11,831 nt of DNA, taken from assembly GCA_038224615.1 (NCBI GenBank), contig JBBRFH010000092.1:1-11831 (forward strand), given 5' to 3'. How positions within the stretch are numbered: the stretch's first letter is position 1; each line of letters opens with the position of its first letter. Below are positions 6,327 to 11,831 of this stretch, in pieces. Below the pieces are notes generated by a model, which was not told where the DNA came from, did no database searches, and worked only from the letters and a program-made list of their open reading frames with translations. The DNA is from JBBRFH01 sp038224615 (GTDB lineage: Bacteria > Planctomycetota > Phycisphaerae > Tepidisphaerales > Tepidisphaeraceae). Both the position numbers and the translations under genes were made by a program.

Positions 6327-7859
6327 TCAGGCGTGGGCTGCGCCGGCACGTTTCTGGAAATACTTCTTCGCCGGCAGCGGGAAGAGGATCGACAGCAGCG
6401 CGTCGCGATTGGAGAGGATCTGGCCGTTGCCGTCGGCGAACATCGCGCTCAGGTCGACGGCTGGCACCTCGTCAGCGGGCCGGCCGCGGCAAATCGTCTC
6501 GCCCGACTTCAGCACCTTCTTGAGCACCGCGGCGTCCGGCTCGGCGGGCAGCCGTCCGTAACGCCCGGTCATCAATGCCTTGAACTCGGTCGTCATCATC
6601 GAGTACGGCGTTCCGCTGAGGACATTGAAGACCGCCTGCGAACCGACGATCTGGCTGGTCGGCGTCACCAGCGGCACGAAACCGGCCGCGGCGCGCACAC
6701 GCGGCACCTCTTCGAGGATCTGCGGCATCAGGTCGAGCTTGTCCTGTTCCTTGAGCTGGTTGTGCAGGTTCGACAGCATTCCGCCCGGCACCTGCGCGTC
6801 GAGCTGCCGCCGATCGACCGCCGGGTAACCCTGCGCCACCATGATGTTGTCCTCGACGATCGCGATGGCGCGGTCGAGCAGTGTGCGGTCGCGCGATCCC
6901 CGATATTCGCGCAGCAACTTCACGACGTTGTTGACAAGCTTGCGCATCGTTGCGTCCGGCTTGGCAGGCCATGGATTACCGAAATGCTTGGGATCGGCGT
7001 CCACGCTCTTAAGCTCGCGGCGAATCGTGCGCAAGGCGTCGTCAACCTTGCCGGCATTGCGGAGGTCGACGTTCGGCTTCAGTCCCATTTCCTTCGCGAA
7101 CCAGTTCATCAACTCCACTGGGGGCTGGCTCGTCGATCCGGCCATCGCGCCGTAGGCGGTGTCGAGCCAGTCGACGCCGAGCAACATTCCGACCAGATAG
7201 GTCGTGTTCGCCAGGCCGTTGGTGCAGTGACTGTGAAGCGAGATTTCCACGCCGGGGAACTTCGATTGCAGGCCCTCGATCAACTCGAACGCGTCCGCCG
7301 GGTGAAGCAAGCCGGCCATATCCTTGATGGCGATTGAATCGGCGCCCAGTTCCAATGCCTGGCGCGCGAACTCGATGAAATACGCGGTGTTGTGGATCGG
7401 GCTGGTGGTATACGACAGTGCCGCCTCGGCGTGGCCGTTGTAGGTCTTGGTTGCCATGATGGCGACGCTGATGTTCCGCGGATCGTTGAGCGCGTCGAAG
7501 ATGCGCACGCGCCGGTTTCCGCCGCGCACCGCTTCTTTCAGGAATGTCACGACGACGTTGTCCGGGTACGGCGTGTAGCCGAAGAGGTTCTGCCCGCGGC
7601 ACAACGAGCGAATGACCGGGCCGTCCTTTCCCAGGCACTTGTAGAACGCGTCGAGCCGCTCGAACGGATCATCGCCGGTGAAACGCAGCGCGGCATCCAG
7701 CGTCGCCCCGCCCCAGAGTTCGAGGATTGTGTAGCCGCTGTCGCGCAGCATGGGCAATACGCGCATGCACTGCTCGGTGCTCATTCGCGTCGCCAAAAGC
7801 GACTGGTGTCCGTCGCGGAGGGAAGTGTCGATGAATCCAGTCGTACCGTCGCGCGCCAT
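6327..7859 (-). CDS. Biotin-dependent carboxyltransferase subunit without biotin domain (OadA/PycB/transcarboxylase 5S type)
   Basis: Moves a carboxyl group between carboxybiotin and a 2-oxoacid (pyruvate/oxaloacetate); 510 residues, cytoplasmic. The HMGL-like TIM barrel shows DTSLRDGHQSLLATRM (11-26; D11 is the metal ligand), ELWGGATLDAALRF (47-60), CRGQNLFGY (87-95), FDALNDPRN (121-129), SIAIKDMAGLL (175-185; K179 is the expected carbamylated lysine) and SLHSHCTNG (207-215; metal ligands H209 and H211). The conserved C-terminal part has VPGGMLSNLHNQLKEQ (357-372) and PLVTPTSQIVGSQAVFNVL (396-414). The protein ends in FPLPAKKYFQKRAG, like transcarboxylase 5S, and lacks a C-terminal biotinyl MKM domain, so a separate biotin carrier is needed. 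AAGGAG seven bases before the ATG at 7859 fixes the start. Residues about 289-343 look like an insertion relative to OadA/5S. The AMAGSTSQP motif is nearer pyruvate carboxylase; which exact reaction it serves is open. Confidence 0.93.
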   Translation of the reverse strand: MARDGTTGFIDTSLRDGHQSLLATRMSTEQCMRVLPMLRDSGYTILELWGGATLDAALRFTGDDPFERLDAFYKCLGKDGPVIRSLCRGQNLFGYTPYPDNVVVTFLKEAVRGGNRRVRIFDALNDPRNISVAIMATKTYNGHAEAALSYTTSPIHNTAYFIEFARQALELGADSIAIKDMAGLLHPADAFELIEGLQSKFPGVEISLHSHCTNGLANTTYLVGMLLGVDWLDTAYGAMAGSTSQPPVELMNWFAKEMGLKPNVDLRNAGKVDDALRTIRRELKSVDADPKHFGNPWPAKPDATMRKLVNNVVKLLREYRGSRDRTLLDRAIAIVEDNIMVAQGYPAVDRRQLDAQVPGGMLSNLHNQLKEQDKLDLMPQILEEVPRVRAAAGFVPLVTPTSQIVGSQAVFNVLSGTPYSMMTTEFKALMTGRYGRLPAEPDAAVLKKVLKSGETICRGRPADEVPAVDLSAMFADGNGQILSNRDALLSILFPLPAKKYFQKRAGAAHA

Positions 7860-7866
7860 CTGCCAG

Positions 7867-7872
7867 CTCCTT
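7867..7872 (-). promoter_or_regulatory. Ribosome binding site AAGGAG of the carboxyltransferase gene
   Basis: AAGGAG lies seven bases upstream of the ATG at 7859 and supports this start over an in-frame ATG at 7898, which has no visible ribosome site and would add 13 non-conserved residues. Confidence 0.78.
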
Positions 7873-7899
7873 CGTGTCGAGCATAACCCCGCCGCCATA

Positions 7900-8046
7900 C
7901 TACAGGTGATCGGCGCACGCCCGAGGATCGGCGGTGCGGCTAAGCGTCACAGGACTTGCAGCTAAGAAATATTCGGTCTGCAACAATGCCTCGGCCCGCA
8001 CGCCCGCGGCGGCGGCAAATTTGGACGTGAGATCGTCTGGCGACAT
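7900..8046 (-). CDS. Possible 48-residue hypothetical protein or gene remnant
   Basis: A short frame from ATG 8046-8044 to TAG 7902-7900 encodes MSPDDLTSKFAAAAGVRAEA and 28 more residues. The frame is open for many codons upstream of the ATG as well, with no other good start. No ribosome binding site is visible, and third-position GC (about two thirds by my count) is weaker than in the long genes. It faces the same way as its neighbours and ends 41 bases before the carboxyltransferase start. The first 20 residues vaguely recall the C-terminal region of MmgE/PrpD-like proteins (xxDDLxxKF...RAEAL), so a decayed gene end is one idea. I do not recognise it and it may be non-coding leader. Confidence 0.2.
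   Translation of the reverse strand: MSPDDLTSKFAAAAGVRAEALLQTEYFLAASPVTLSRTADPRACADHL
7956..7983. repeat. AT-rich dyad TTGCAG-16 nt-CTGCAA upstream of the carboxyltransferase gene
   Basis: Inverted six-base arms at 7956-7961 and 7978-7983 flank an AT-rich loop in otherwise GC-rich DNA, about 100-125 bases before the carboxyltransferase start. Its place fits a promoter or operator. It lies inside the doubtful 48-codon frame. Support is weak. Confidence 0.25.
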
Positions 8047-8160
8047 GAATTCTACCGTAGGCGTCGCGCCGACAGCCCGTTGGGTTGAGGCGAAAACGCG
8101 TGAGGCTCGCGACTGCTGATTGCTGATTTTCCATCGCGCGTACGGCTCGATGCGCCGTTA

Positions 8161-8249
8161 TGTCATCCTGAGGTACTCCGAAGGATCTACTGGCACCGTA
8201 ATGCGACTCCGCGTTGCGAGCAGATCCTTCGGAGTACCTCGGGATGACA
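8161..8249. repeat. 28-bp inverted repeat of the dispersed GTCATCCTGAGG/GAAGGATCT type
   Basis: The left arm (8161-8188) begins TGTCATCCTGAGG and ends CGAAGGATCT; the right arm (8222-8249) is its reverse complement at 27 of 28 positions, the exception allowing a G-U pair in RNA. The loop is 33 bases. From memory, units starting with GTCATCCTGAG and ending in GAAGGATCT recur in many bacterial genomes, and their false translations (VILRYSEGS, SFGVPRDD) are frequent in databases; both can be read here. No clear target-site duplication flanks it. It starts 37 bases after the stop of the Lpt-like gene and could act as a transcript end for that gene. Confidence 0.85.
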
Positions 8250-8285
8250 ACCGCGCGGTTCCAACACGATCGATTGAAAACCGCT

Positions 8286-11200
8286 CTAGTTGCGCACGCT
8301 CGCGCTCACGTTCTTCAATCGCTCCGGCCGGCCTTCTTTGAGGTTCCACCAGAGTTCCTCGAACGAGCCGCTGGTCGCGCCGTTGGCATCGTGTACCTGC
8401 ACGGGCTGACGAGCCGAGCCGCGGGCGATCACGCGGTTGTTGTCCGGTTCGTAGACCGCCTCGGCGGCGTCGAAGTTGAGTTGCTTGCTGGCGAACGACG
8501 CGCCGCGGTCGGCGACGATCCGTTTCACCGAGGCCTGCTGCCCCGCCGCCGGCTCGTTCATCTCGGCGACGAGCCGCTCGGCCTTCATCTCCACCTGGTC
8601 GCGGCCGGGCTCGCGCTGGACGATCCAGACGTCGCCGTCGAGCGTCGCGCGGCGCGTGGCGGGGTCGTAGACCATCGATTTCTTCCACTCGATGGCGACG
8701 ACTCCCCTCATCGCGGAGCCGGGGGCGCTGCTGGCCGGCTGAGTGGTCGCGGGGGTTTGGCGGTCCTCGTAGAGCATGCGTCCGCCGCTGTTGATGCTGA
8801 CCGCGCCCAGGTCACCTGTGGGAAGCATGTCGACGTTCACCGCAGGCGCCTGTACGACGACGCGGCGGAGAAGCTCGTTCGTCGGCGAATAGAGCAGCGA
8901 GCTGACCTCGACGTCCCCGTCGAGCGTGATTGCTTTGACGATCTTGGCAGCCCCCGCTCCGCCGAACATCCCGGGTGCCGGCTTTGTCGCAGGTGCGGCC
9001 TTCGGATCGTCGGCCAGCAACAGCGTCATCCGCTTGCCGGTGGCGCGGTCGATCGCGCCGTCCTTGTTCACCGACAGCACCGACACATCCCCCACCACGT
9101 CCGCACGATTGTCGGCGGCACGGTAGTCGAGCGACTGCGACCACGATACTTCCACCGGCTTCGACGGGGCCTTCGGGTCGGCGGTAGTTGCCTGCGCCAG
9201 GCCCGTGGCAGAGCCCGCGCCGAACACGGTGATGTCGCCGCTGACGGTGTCGAACGTAATCTTGGGCCCGGTCAGCCTCGATTCCTTCTGCTGCAGCGCC
9301 GCCGGCTGGCCCATCAGCGTGACGACCTGCCCGTCACCGCTCTTGCGCACGGTGACGATCTGCGCCGCGGCCGTCGCGCCGTCGGCGGACTTGAAGTTGA
9401 CGCGTCCTTGCGCGGTCAACTCGTCGATGTTCATCTTTGCCGCGGCGTCCTTCGGATCGGTCCCCGGCGCAGGCGCTGAGAACGTCGCCGCAAGCTGGTC
9501 GGCGGTGATCGTCTGCTTCGGCTCCTGCGCCACGACATTGCCGGCGGCATCAAGCCGCTTCAGCAGCAGGGTGCCGTCCTTCTGCGGCTCGGTCGCCAGA
9601 ACGAGCTTGTCGGCGGCGATCGTCTGGGCGACGCCGTTGTCATCGGCAACCGTCGCTTTCACACTGCCGCGCGCGTCGACACTGGTGAGCGCCGGTTGCT
9701 GCTTGCCTTCGACAGGCGCAAATGCCAGCGACAGTGCATCGCTGCTCAGCTTCAGTTGCGGGTGCTGCACGTCGACGGTGCCCTCGAACACGGCGCGATC
9801 GATCGCCCGCTGGCCGGCAGCGTTGGTGTACAGGTGCAGGGTGGCCTTGTCGCGCCAGCTCGTCAGCAGCTTCTGCGGCGCCTGCTGCCTGTCGGCCGGC
9901 GCCAACGCGATCTCGGCGCTGCTCTGACCCTGGACGATCGCCTCGTCACCCGAAAAATCCAGCGCCGTCGTCTTCAGCAGCATGCCGGCCGGGTCTTTGA
10001 GCGTGACGATCGGGAACTCCGTGCTCGAGCGCGCGATGAAGCGATTGCCCACCGCGCCGACGGCGACCGATGCCGCCTCGACCATCGCGCCTTCGCGATC
10101 GAGCTTGACCGGCGAACCGACGAACTCGACGATGCGATCGGCCGGCGAACGCAGGCCCGATTTTTCAAACTCCGCAGGCGTGACGACGAGCTTGCCCGTC
10201 CAGGTGATGGTGATCGGCTGCGCCGGCGCGGCGGCGGCGGGTGAAGTGGCCGGTGAAGTACCGGGTGCGGTCGTCGGCCGAACGCGACGCGTGGTCGGCT
10301 GCGTTGCCGCCGGCCGGTGCTCGGGCGCCGGCGCGGGCTTCGGCTCGTCATCTAGGAACGTGAACGTCGCCAGCATCCGGTCGGCGGTGCCGATCGGCTT
10401 GTCCCCCTCGACGATCCGCACGTCGTTCTGAAACAGCGCGCGGTAGGCGACGATCTCATTCGTCGACACCGGCCGGGTTGCCGCCGGGCGCGTGGCGGCG
10501 GCACGGCGGGCCTTGCGCTCGCGACGGGCCTTCTCCTCGGCCGCGGCCTTGGCGGCGGCGTCGGGGTCGGCGTCGGCAAACTGCATCGGCAGCGCACCGG
10601 TCATCCGGCGCGACGACGCGCCAGCCGCTGGCTTGACACTGGGGACCGGGGAGAAGCTGCTGGCGTTCTTGACCACCAGCTTCTTGCCGTGGGTGACTTC
10701 CAGGTATTCCAGGCGTTGGTCGCGCTGGTTGTAGCGGACGATCAGGCCTTCGCCGTCAAAGTCGTAATCCCTGCCCCGCACCGTGACCGGCACGCGATCG
10801 GCCAGCACGTCGCGGCCGTCGATCTGAGTCTGCACGGTGTTCATCCGCAGCGTGTCGTTGTCGAACGCCAGAATCGGGATCGACACCGTCATCAGTGGCG
10901 TCGTCGAATCCGGGTCCTTGAGCATGTCGATCGTGACGTTATTCAGCACCCCGCGCGTCGGGGGCTGGGCCTCGATCGAGCTGATGCGATCGTTGCGCTT
11001 GGTCTGCTCGGGCATGACCACGTCGCCAGTGTCGGCCGACACTTTCATGACCTGGCCGTCCTTCATGTAGAACAGCGCCTCGGGCTTGGCGACGTGTACC
11101 TGCCCCTGCTGCGGGGGGTCGTAACGGGCGGCGCGAAACTCGCTGATCAGCGCGCCGCTGTCCTTGTCGAAGGATTGGATCCAAACCCCGCTCGCCTCGC

Positions 11201-11396
11201 CGATCACCGATTCGGACGGCTGGGTCGAGGGCGCGTGCGGCAGCGCCTGAGGCGCGCCGTTGACGCCACCTGTGGCACGGGATCCGCCCGCTTTCGGACC
11301 GGCGGCGACGGGCGTCTGCGGCTGCAGGAACAGGAAGATCCCGAACCCGGTGCCGAGAACCAATAACACAATGATTGCAATGACGAGGGAACGCAC
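8286..11396 (-). CDS. Giant membrane-anchored LptC/LptA (OstA-like) protein
   Basis: Predicted periplasmic part of lipopolysaccharide export; 1036 residues, against about 190 for LptC and LptA each. It has one N-terminal helix (residues 3-25) and then beta-rich sequence. The part at about 65-245 fits an LptC-like jelly roll. The rest has OstA-style units, best seen as xAxGxV repeats at 573-579 (VDARGSV), 615-621 (LDAAGNV) and 660-666 (LTAQGRV), with QTIAADKL (591-598) and QTITADQL (628-635) repeating between them. Later units include GPKITFDTVSGDITVFGAG (710-728), KAITLDGDVEVSS (821-833) and TRRATLDGDVWI (914-925). Ala/Arg/Thr/Pro linkers interrupt it (about 280-312, 352-394, 879-895), including an EEKARRERKARRAAATRP stretch. 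The GTG start at 11396 is chosen for its GGAGG six bases upstream; a TTG at 11414 would extend it by six residues. It begins one base after kdsD. Fold is probable; function is inferred from fold and neighbour. Confidence 0.85.
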   Translation of the reverse strand: MRSLVIAIIVLLVLGTGFGIFLFLQPQTPVAAGPKAGGSRATGGVNGAPQALPHAPSTQPSESVIGEASGVWIQSFDKDSGALISEFRAARYDPPQQGQVHVAKPEALFYMKDGQVMKVSADTGDVVMPEQTKRNDRISSIEAQPPTRGVLNNVTIDMLKDPDSTTPLMTVSIPILAFDNDTLRMNTVQTQIDGRDVLADRVPVTVRGRDYDFDGEGLIVRYNQRDQRLEYLEVTHGKKLVVKNASSFSPVPSVKPAAGASSRRMTGALPMQFADADPDAAAKAAAEEKARRERKARRAAATRPAATRPVSTNEIVAYRALFQNDVRIVEGDKPIGTADRMLATFTFLDDEPKPAPAPEHRPAATQPTTRRVRPTTAPGTSPATSPAAAAPAQPITITWTGKLVVTPAEFEKSGLRSPADRIVEFVGSPVKLDREGAMVEAASVAVGAVGNRFIARSSTEFPIVTLKDPAGMLLKTTALDFSGDEAIVQGQSSAEIALAPADRQQAPQKLLTSWRDKATLHLYTNAAGQRAIDRAVFEGTVDVQHPQLKLSSDALSLAFAPVEGKQQPALTSVDARGSVKATVADDNGVAQTIAADKLVLATEPQKDGTLLLKRLDAAGNVVAQEPKQTITADQLAATFSAPAPGTDPKDAAAKMNIDELTAQGRVNFKSADGATAAAQIVTVRKSGDGQVVTLMGQPAALQQKESRLTGPKITFDTVSGDITVFGAGSATGLAQATTADPKAPSKPVEVSWSQSLDYRAADNRADVVGDVSVLSVNKDGAIDRATGKRMTLLLADDPKAAPATKPAPGMFGGAGAAKIVKAITLDGDVEVSSLLYSPTNELLRRVVVQAPAVNVDMLPTGDLGAVSINSGGRMLYEDRQTPATTQPASSAPGSAMRGVVAIEWKKSMVYDPATRRATLDGDVWIVQREPGRDQVEMKAERLVAEMNEPAAGQQASVKRIVADRGASFASKQLNFDAAEAVYEPDNNRVIARGSARQPVQVHDANGATSGSFEELWWNLKEGRPERLKNVSASVRN
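9306..9680 (-). repeat. Three tandem OstA-like units in the Lpt-like protein
   Basis: Residues 573-614, 615-659 and 660-697 each begin with a xAxGxV motif; the first two also carry a QTI[A/T]AD[K/Q]L strand. The period is 42-45 residues. The repetition is at protein level and diverged in DNA, as expected for beta-jelly-roll strands of the LptA/OstA type. Confidence 0.55.
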
Positions 11397-11397
11397 T

Positions 11398-11831
11398 CTA
11401 TGCCTCCATGTCAAACATCTTGAGTACGACCAGGTCCTGCACGTCGATCAGCCCGACGGGCCGGTCGAGGGCATCGACGACGGGAATCTCGTCGACGCGG
11501 TACTGCTTCATCATCGCCATCGCCTCGCTGGCCAGAGCGTCGGCGTTGATGCGCTTGGGGTTGCGGGTCATCACCTCGGCGACCGGCCGGCGCAGCGCGG
11601 TCGTGTCGTCCTGCGTGACGAGCCGGCGCAGATCGCCGTCGGAAAAGATGCCGGCGATCTTTCCGCTCTGCTCGTCGACGAGAATCACCGCGCCGCTGCG
11701 CCGCTTGATCTTGCTGACGACGCGCATTACTTCGCCGACGGTGAGCGTGTCCGGCGCGGTGGGCAGGTTCTCGCCTTTTTTAAACGTCATCGCCTCGCTG
11801 ACTCGGATGAGCTTGCGCCCGAGCTGCCCCG
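11398..11831 (-). CDS. kdsD: Arabinose-5-phosphate isomerase, C-terminal part with two CBS domains (partial)
   Basis: Converts ribulose 5-phosphate to arabinose 5-phosphate, the first step towards Kdo for lipopolysaccharide. The frame runs from the right edge to TAG at 11398 without a start being needed: the visible 143 residues begin GQLGRKLIRVSEAM, which is the HPxG-x-LGRxL region closing the SIS domain in KdsD/GutQ, and then two CBS domains (about 15-75 and 82-140). Diagnostic stretches are GIFSDGDLRRL (60-70), VAEVMTRNPKRI (83-94) and YRVDEIPVVDALDRPVGLIDVQDL (110-133). The ATG at 11790 is internal, so a call starting there would wrongly produce a stand-alone CBS protein. The catalytic SIS domain lies off the window. 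The coupling with an Lpt-like gene supports KdsD rather than a sugar-alcohol isomerase such as GutQ. Confidence 0.9.
   Translation of the reverse strand, partial: GQLGRKLIRVSEAMTFKKGENLPTAPDTLTVGEVMRVVSKIKRRSGAVILVDEQSGKIAGIFSDGDLRRLVTQDDTTALRRPVAEVMTRNPKRINADALASEAMAMMKQYRVDEIPVVDALDRPVGLIDVQDLVVLKMFDMEA
11403..11407 (-). promoter_or_regulatory. Ribosome binding site GGAGG for the GTG start of the Lpt-like gene
   Basis: GGAGG sits in the last codons of kdsD (ATG GAG GCA TAG) and six bases before GTG at 11396. It decides for GTG over the TTG at 11414, which lies upstream of it, and implies re-initiation by ribosomes ending kdsD. Confidence 0.75.

Larger units (their letters stand above)
7860..8285. 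other. Intergenic region without a firm gene
   Basis: These 426 bases separate the Lpt-like gene from the carboxyltransferase gene. They hold, from right to left, a 28-bp inverted repeat (8161-8249), a stretch that reads GCTGATTGCTGATTTTCC on the plus strand (8115-8132; 'GCTGATT' occurs twice), a TAGAAT hexamer (8049-8054, minus), the weak short ORF and an AT-rich dyad. A promoter for the carboxyltransferase gene must lie here if the inverted repeat ends the upstream transcript, but no convincing -35/-10 pair is seen. Confidence 0.6.

Noticed and set aside
8049..8078. TAGAAT as a -10 box for the carboxyltransferase gene
   Set aside because: No acceptable -35 hexamer is present at 16-18 bases (GGCTGT and similar), so a sigma-70 promoter cannot be supported.
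7940..8134. Minus-strand frame of 64 codons starting MENQQSAVAS
   Set aside because: Arg-rich product, no ribosome site and no continuity with any neighbour; it competes with the equally weak 48-codon frame.
8120..8341. Plus-strand frame of 73 codons containing VILRYSEGS and SFGVPRDD
   Set aside because: This is the well-known false translation of the GTCATCCTGAGG-type inverted repeat, not a gene.
11397..11414. TTG start of the Lpt-like gene at 11414
   Set aside because: The GGAGG lies downstream of the TTG and six bases before the GTG at 11396, making the GTG far better placed.
11398..11790. Stand-alone CBS-pair protein starting at ATG 11790
   Set aside because: The frame continues upstream to the window edge with GQLGRKLIRVSEAM, the KdsD signature, and there is no ribosome site before this ATG.
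1..11831. CRISPR array, tRNA, rRNA, insertion sequence or a defence or secondary-metabolite system
   Set aside because: No repeat-spacer pattern, cloverleaf, transposase or relevant domain was seen; the window is filled by housekeeping and carbohydrate genes.

Overview
The window is GC-rich and densely coded, and every gene I can support lies on the minus strand, so the reading order runs from right to left. The Gram-negative LPS genes, the mixture of a KdsD/LptC locus with a GH78-type enzyme and sugar ABC transporter, and recurrent Ala/Thr/Pro/Gln 'TTQP/ATRP' linkers suggest a heterotrophic planctomycete (Phycisphaerae-like). This is a judgement from gene content and style; there is no rRNA or marker gene to prove it.

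Right end (11831 to 8286), envelope module: the last 143 codons of kdsD (end of the SIS domain plus two CBS domains) are followed after one base by a GTG-started 1036-residue membrane-anchored LptC/LptA-like protein. In well-known Gram-negative operons the order is kdsD-kdsC-lptC-lptA-lptB. Here kdsC is missing between the first two, no lptB follows, and the periplasmic bridge function seems concentrated in one giant protein with tandem OstA-like units.

Middle (8285 to 7860), the only stretch above 300 bases without a firm gene: it holds a 28-bp near-perfect inverted repeat of the dispersed GTCATCCTGAGG/GAAGGATCT type, a weak 48-codon ORF and a small AT-rich dyad upstream of the next gene.

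Centre (7859 to 3809), metabolic pair: a biotin-dependent carboxyltransferase subunit without a biotin domain (OadA/PycB/transcarboxylase 5S type), then a leaderless, presumably cytoplasmic alpha-L-rhamnosidase-like enzyme with the GH78 acidic residues in place. They are 94 bases apart and share an unusually similar start context.

Left (3713 to 1), carbohydrate uptake operon: a secreted TPR protein, overlapping by ATGA with a membrane-anchored family-1 solute-binding protein that carries a perfect EF-hand-type loop, then a MalF-type permease cut by the window edge just at its EAA loop. The permease has about 110 extra residues with two additional hydrophobic segments. A second permease is expected beyond position 1. 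Together, the left and centre look like import of a (rhamno-)oligosaccharide or glycoside, its cleavage in the cytoplasm, and entry of C3/C4 acids into central metabolism; the substrate is inferred, not shown.

I see no CRISPR array, tRNA, rRNA, transposase or clear new defence system. The most unusual items are the giant Lpt-like protein, the inserted permease segment, the EF-hand loop in the binding protein and the inverted repeat.
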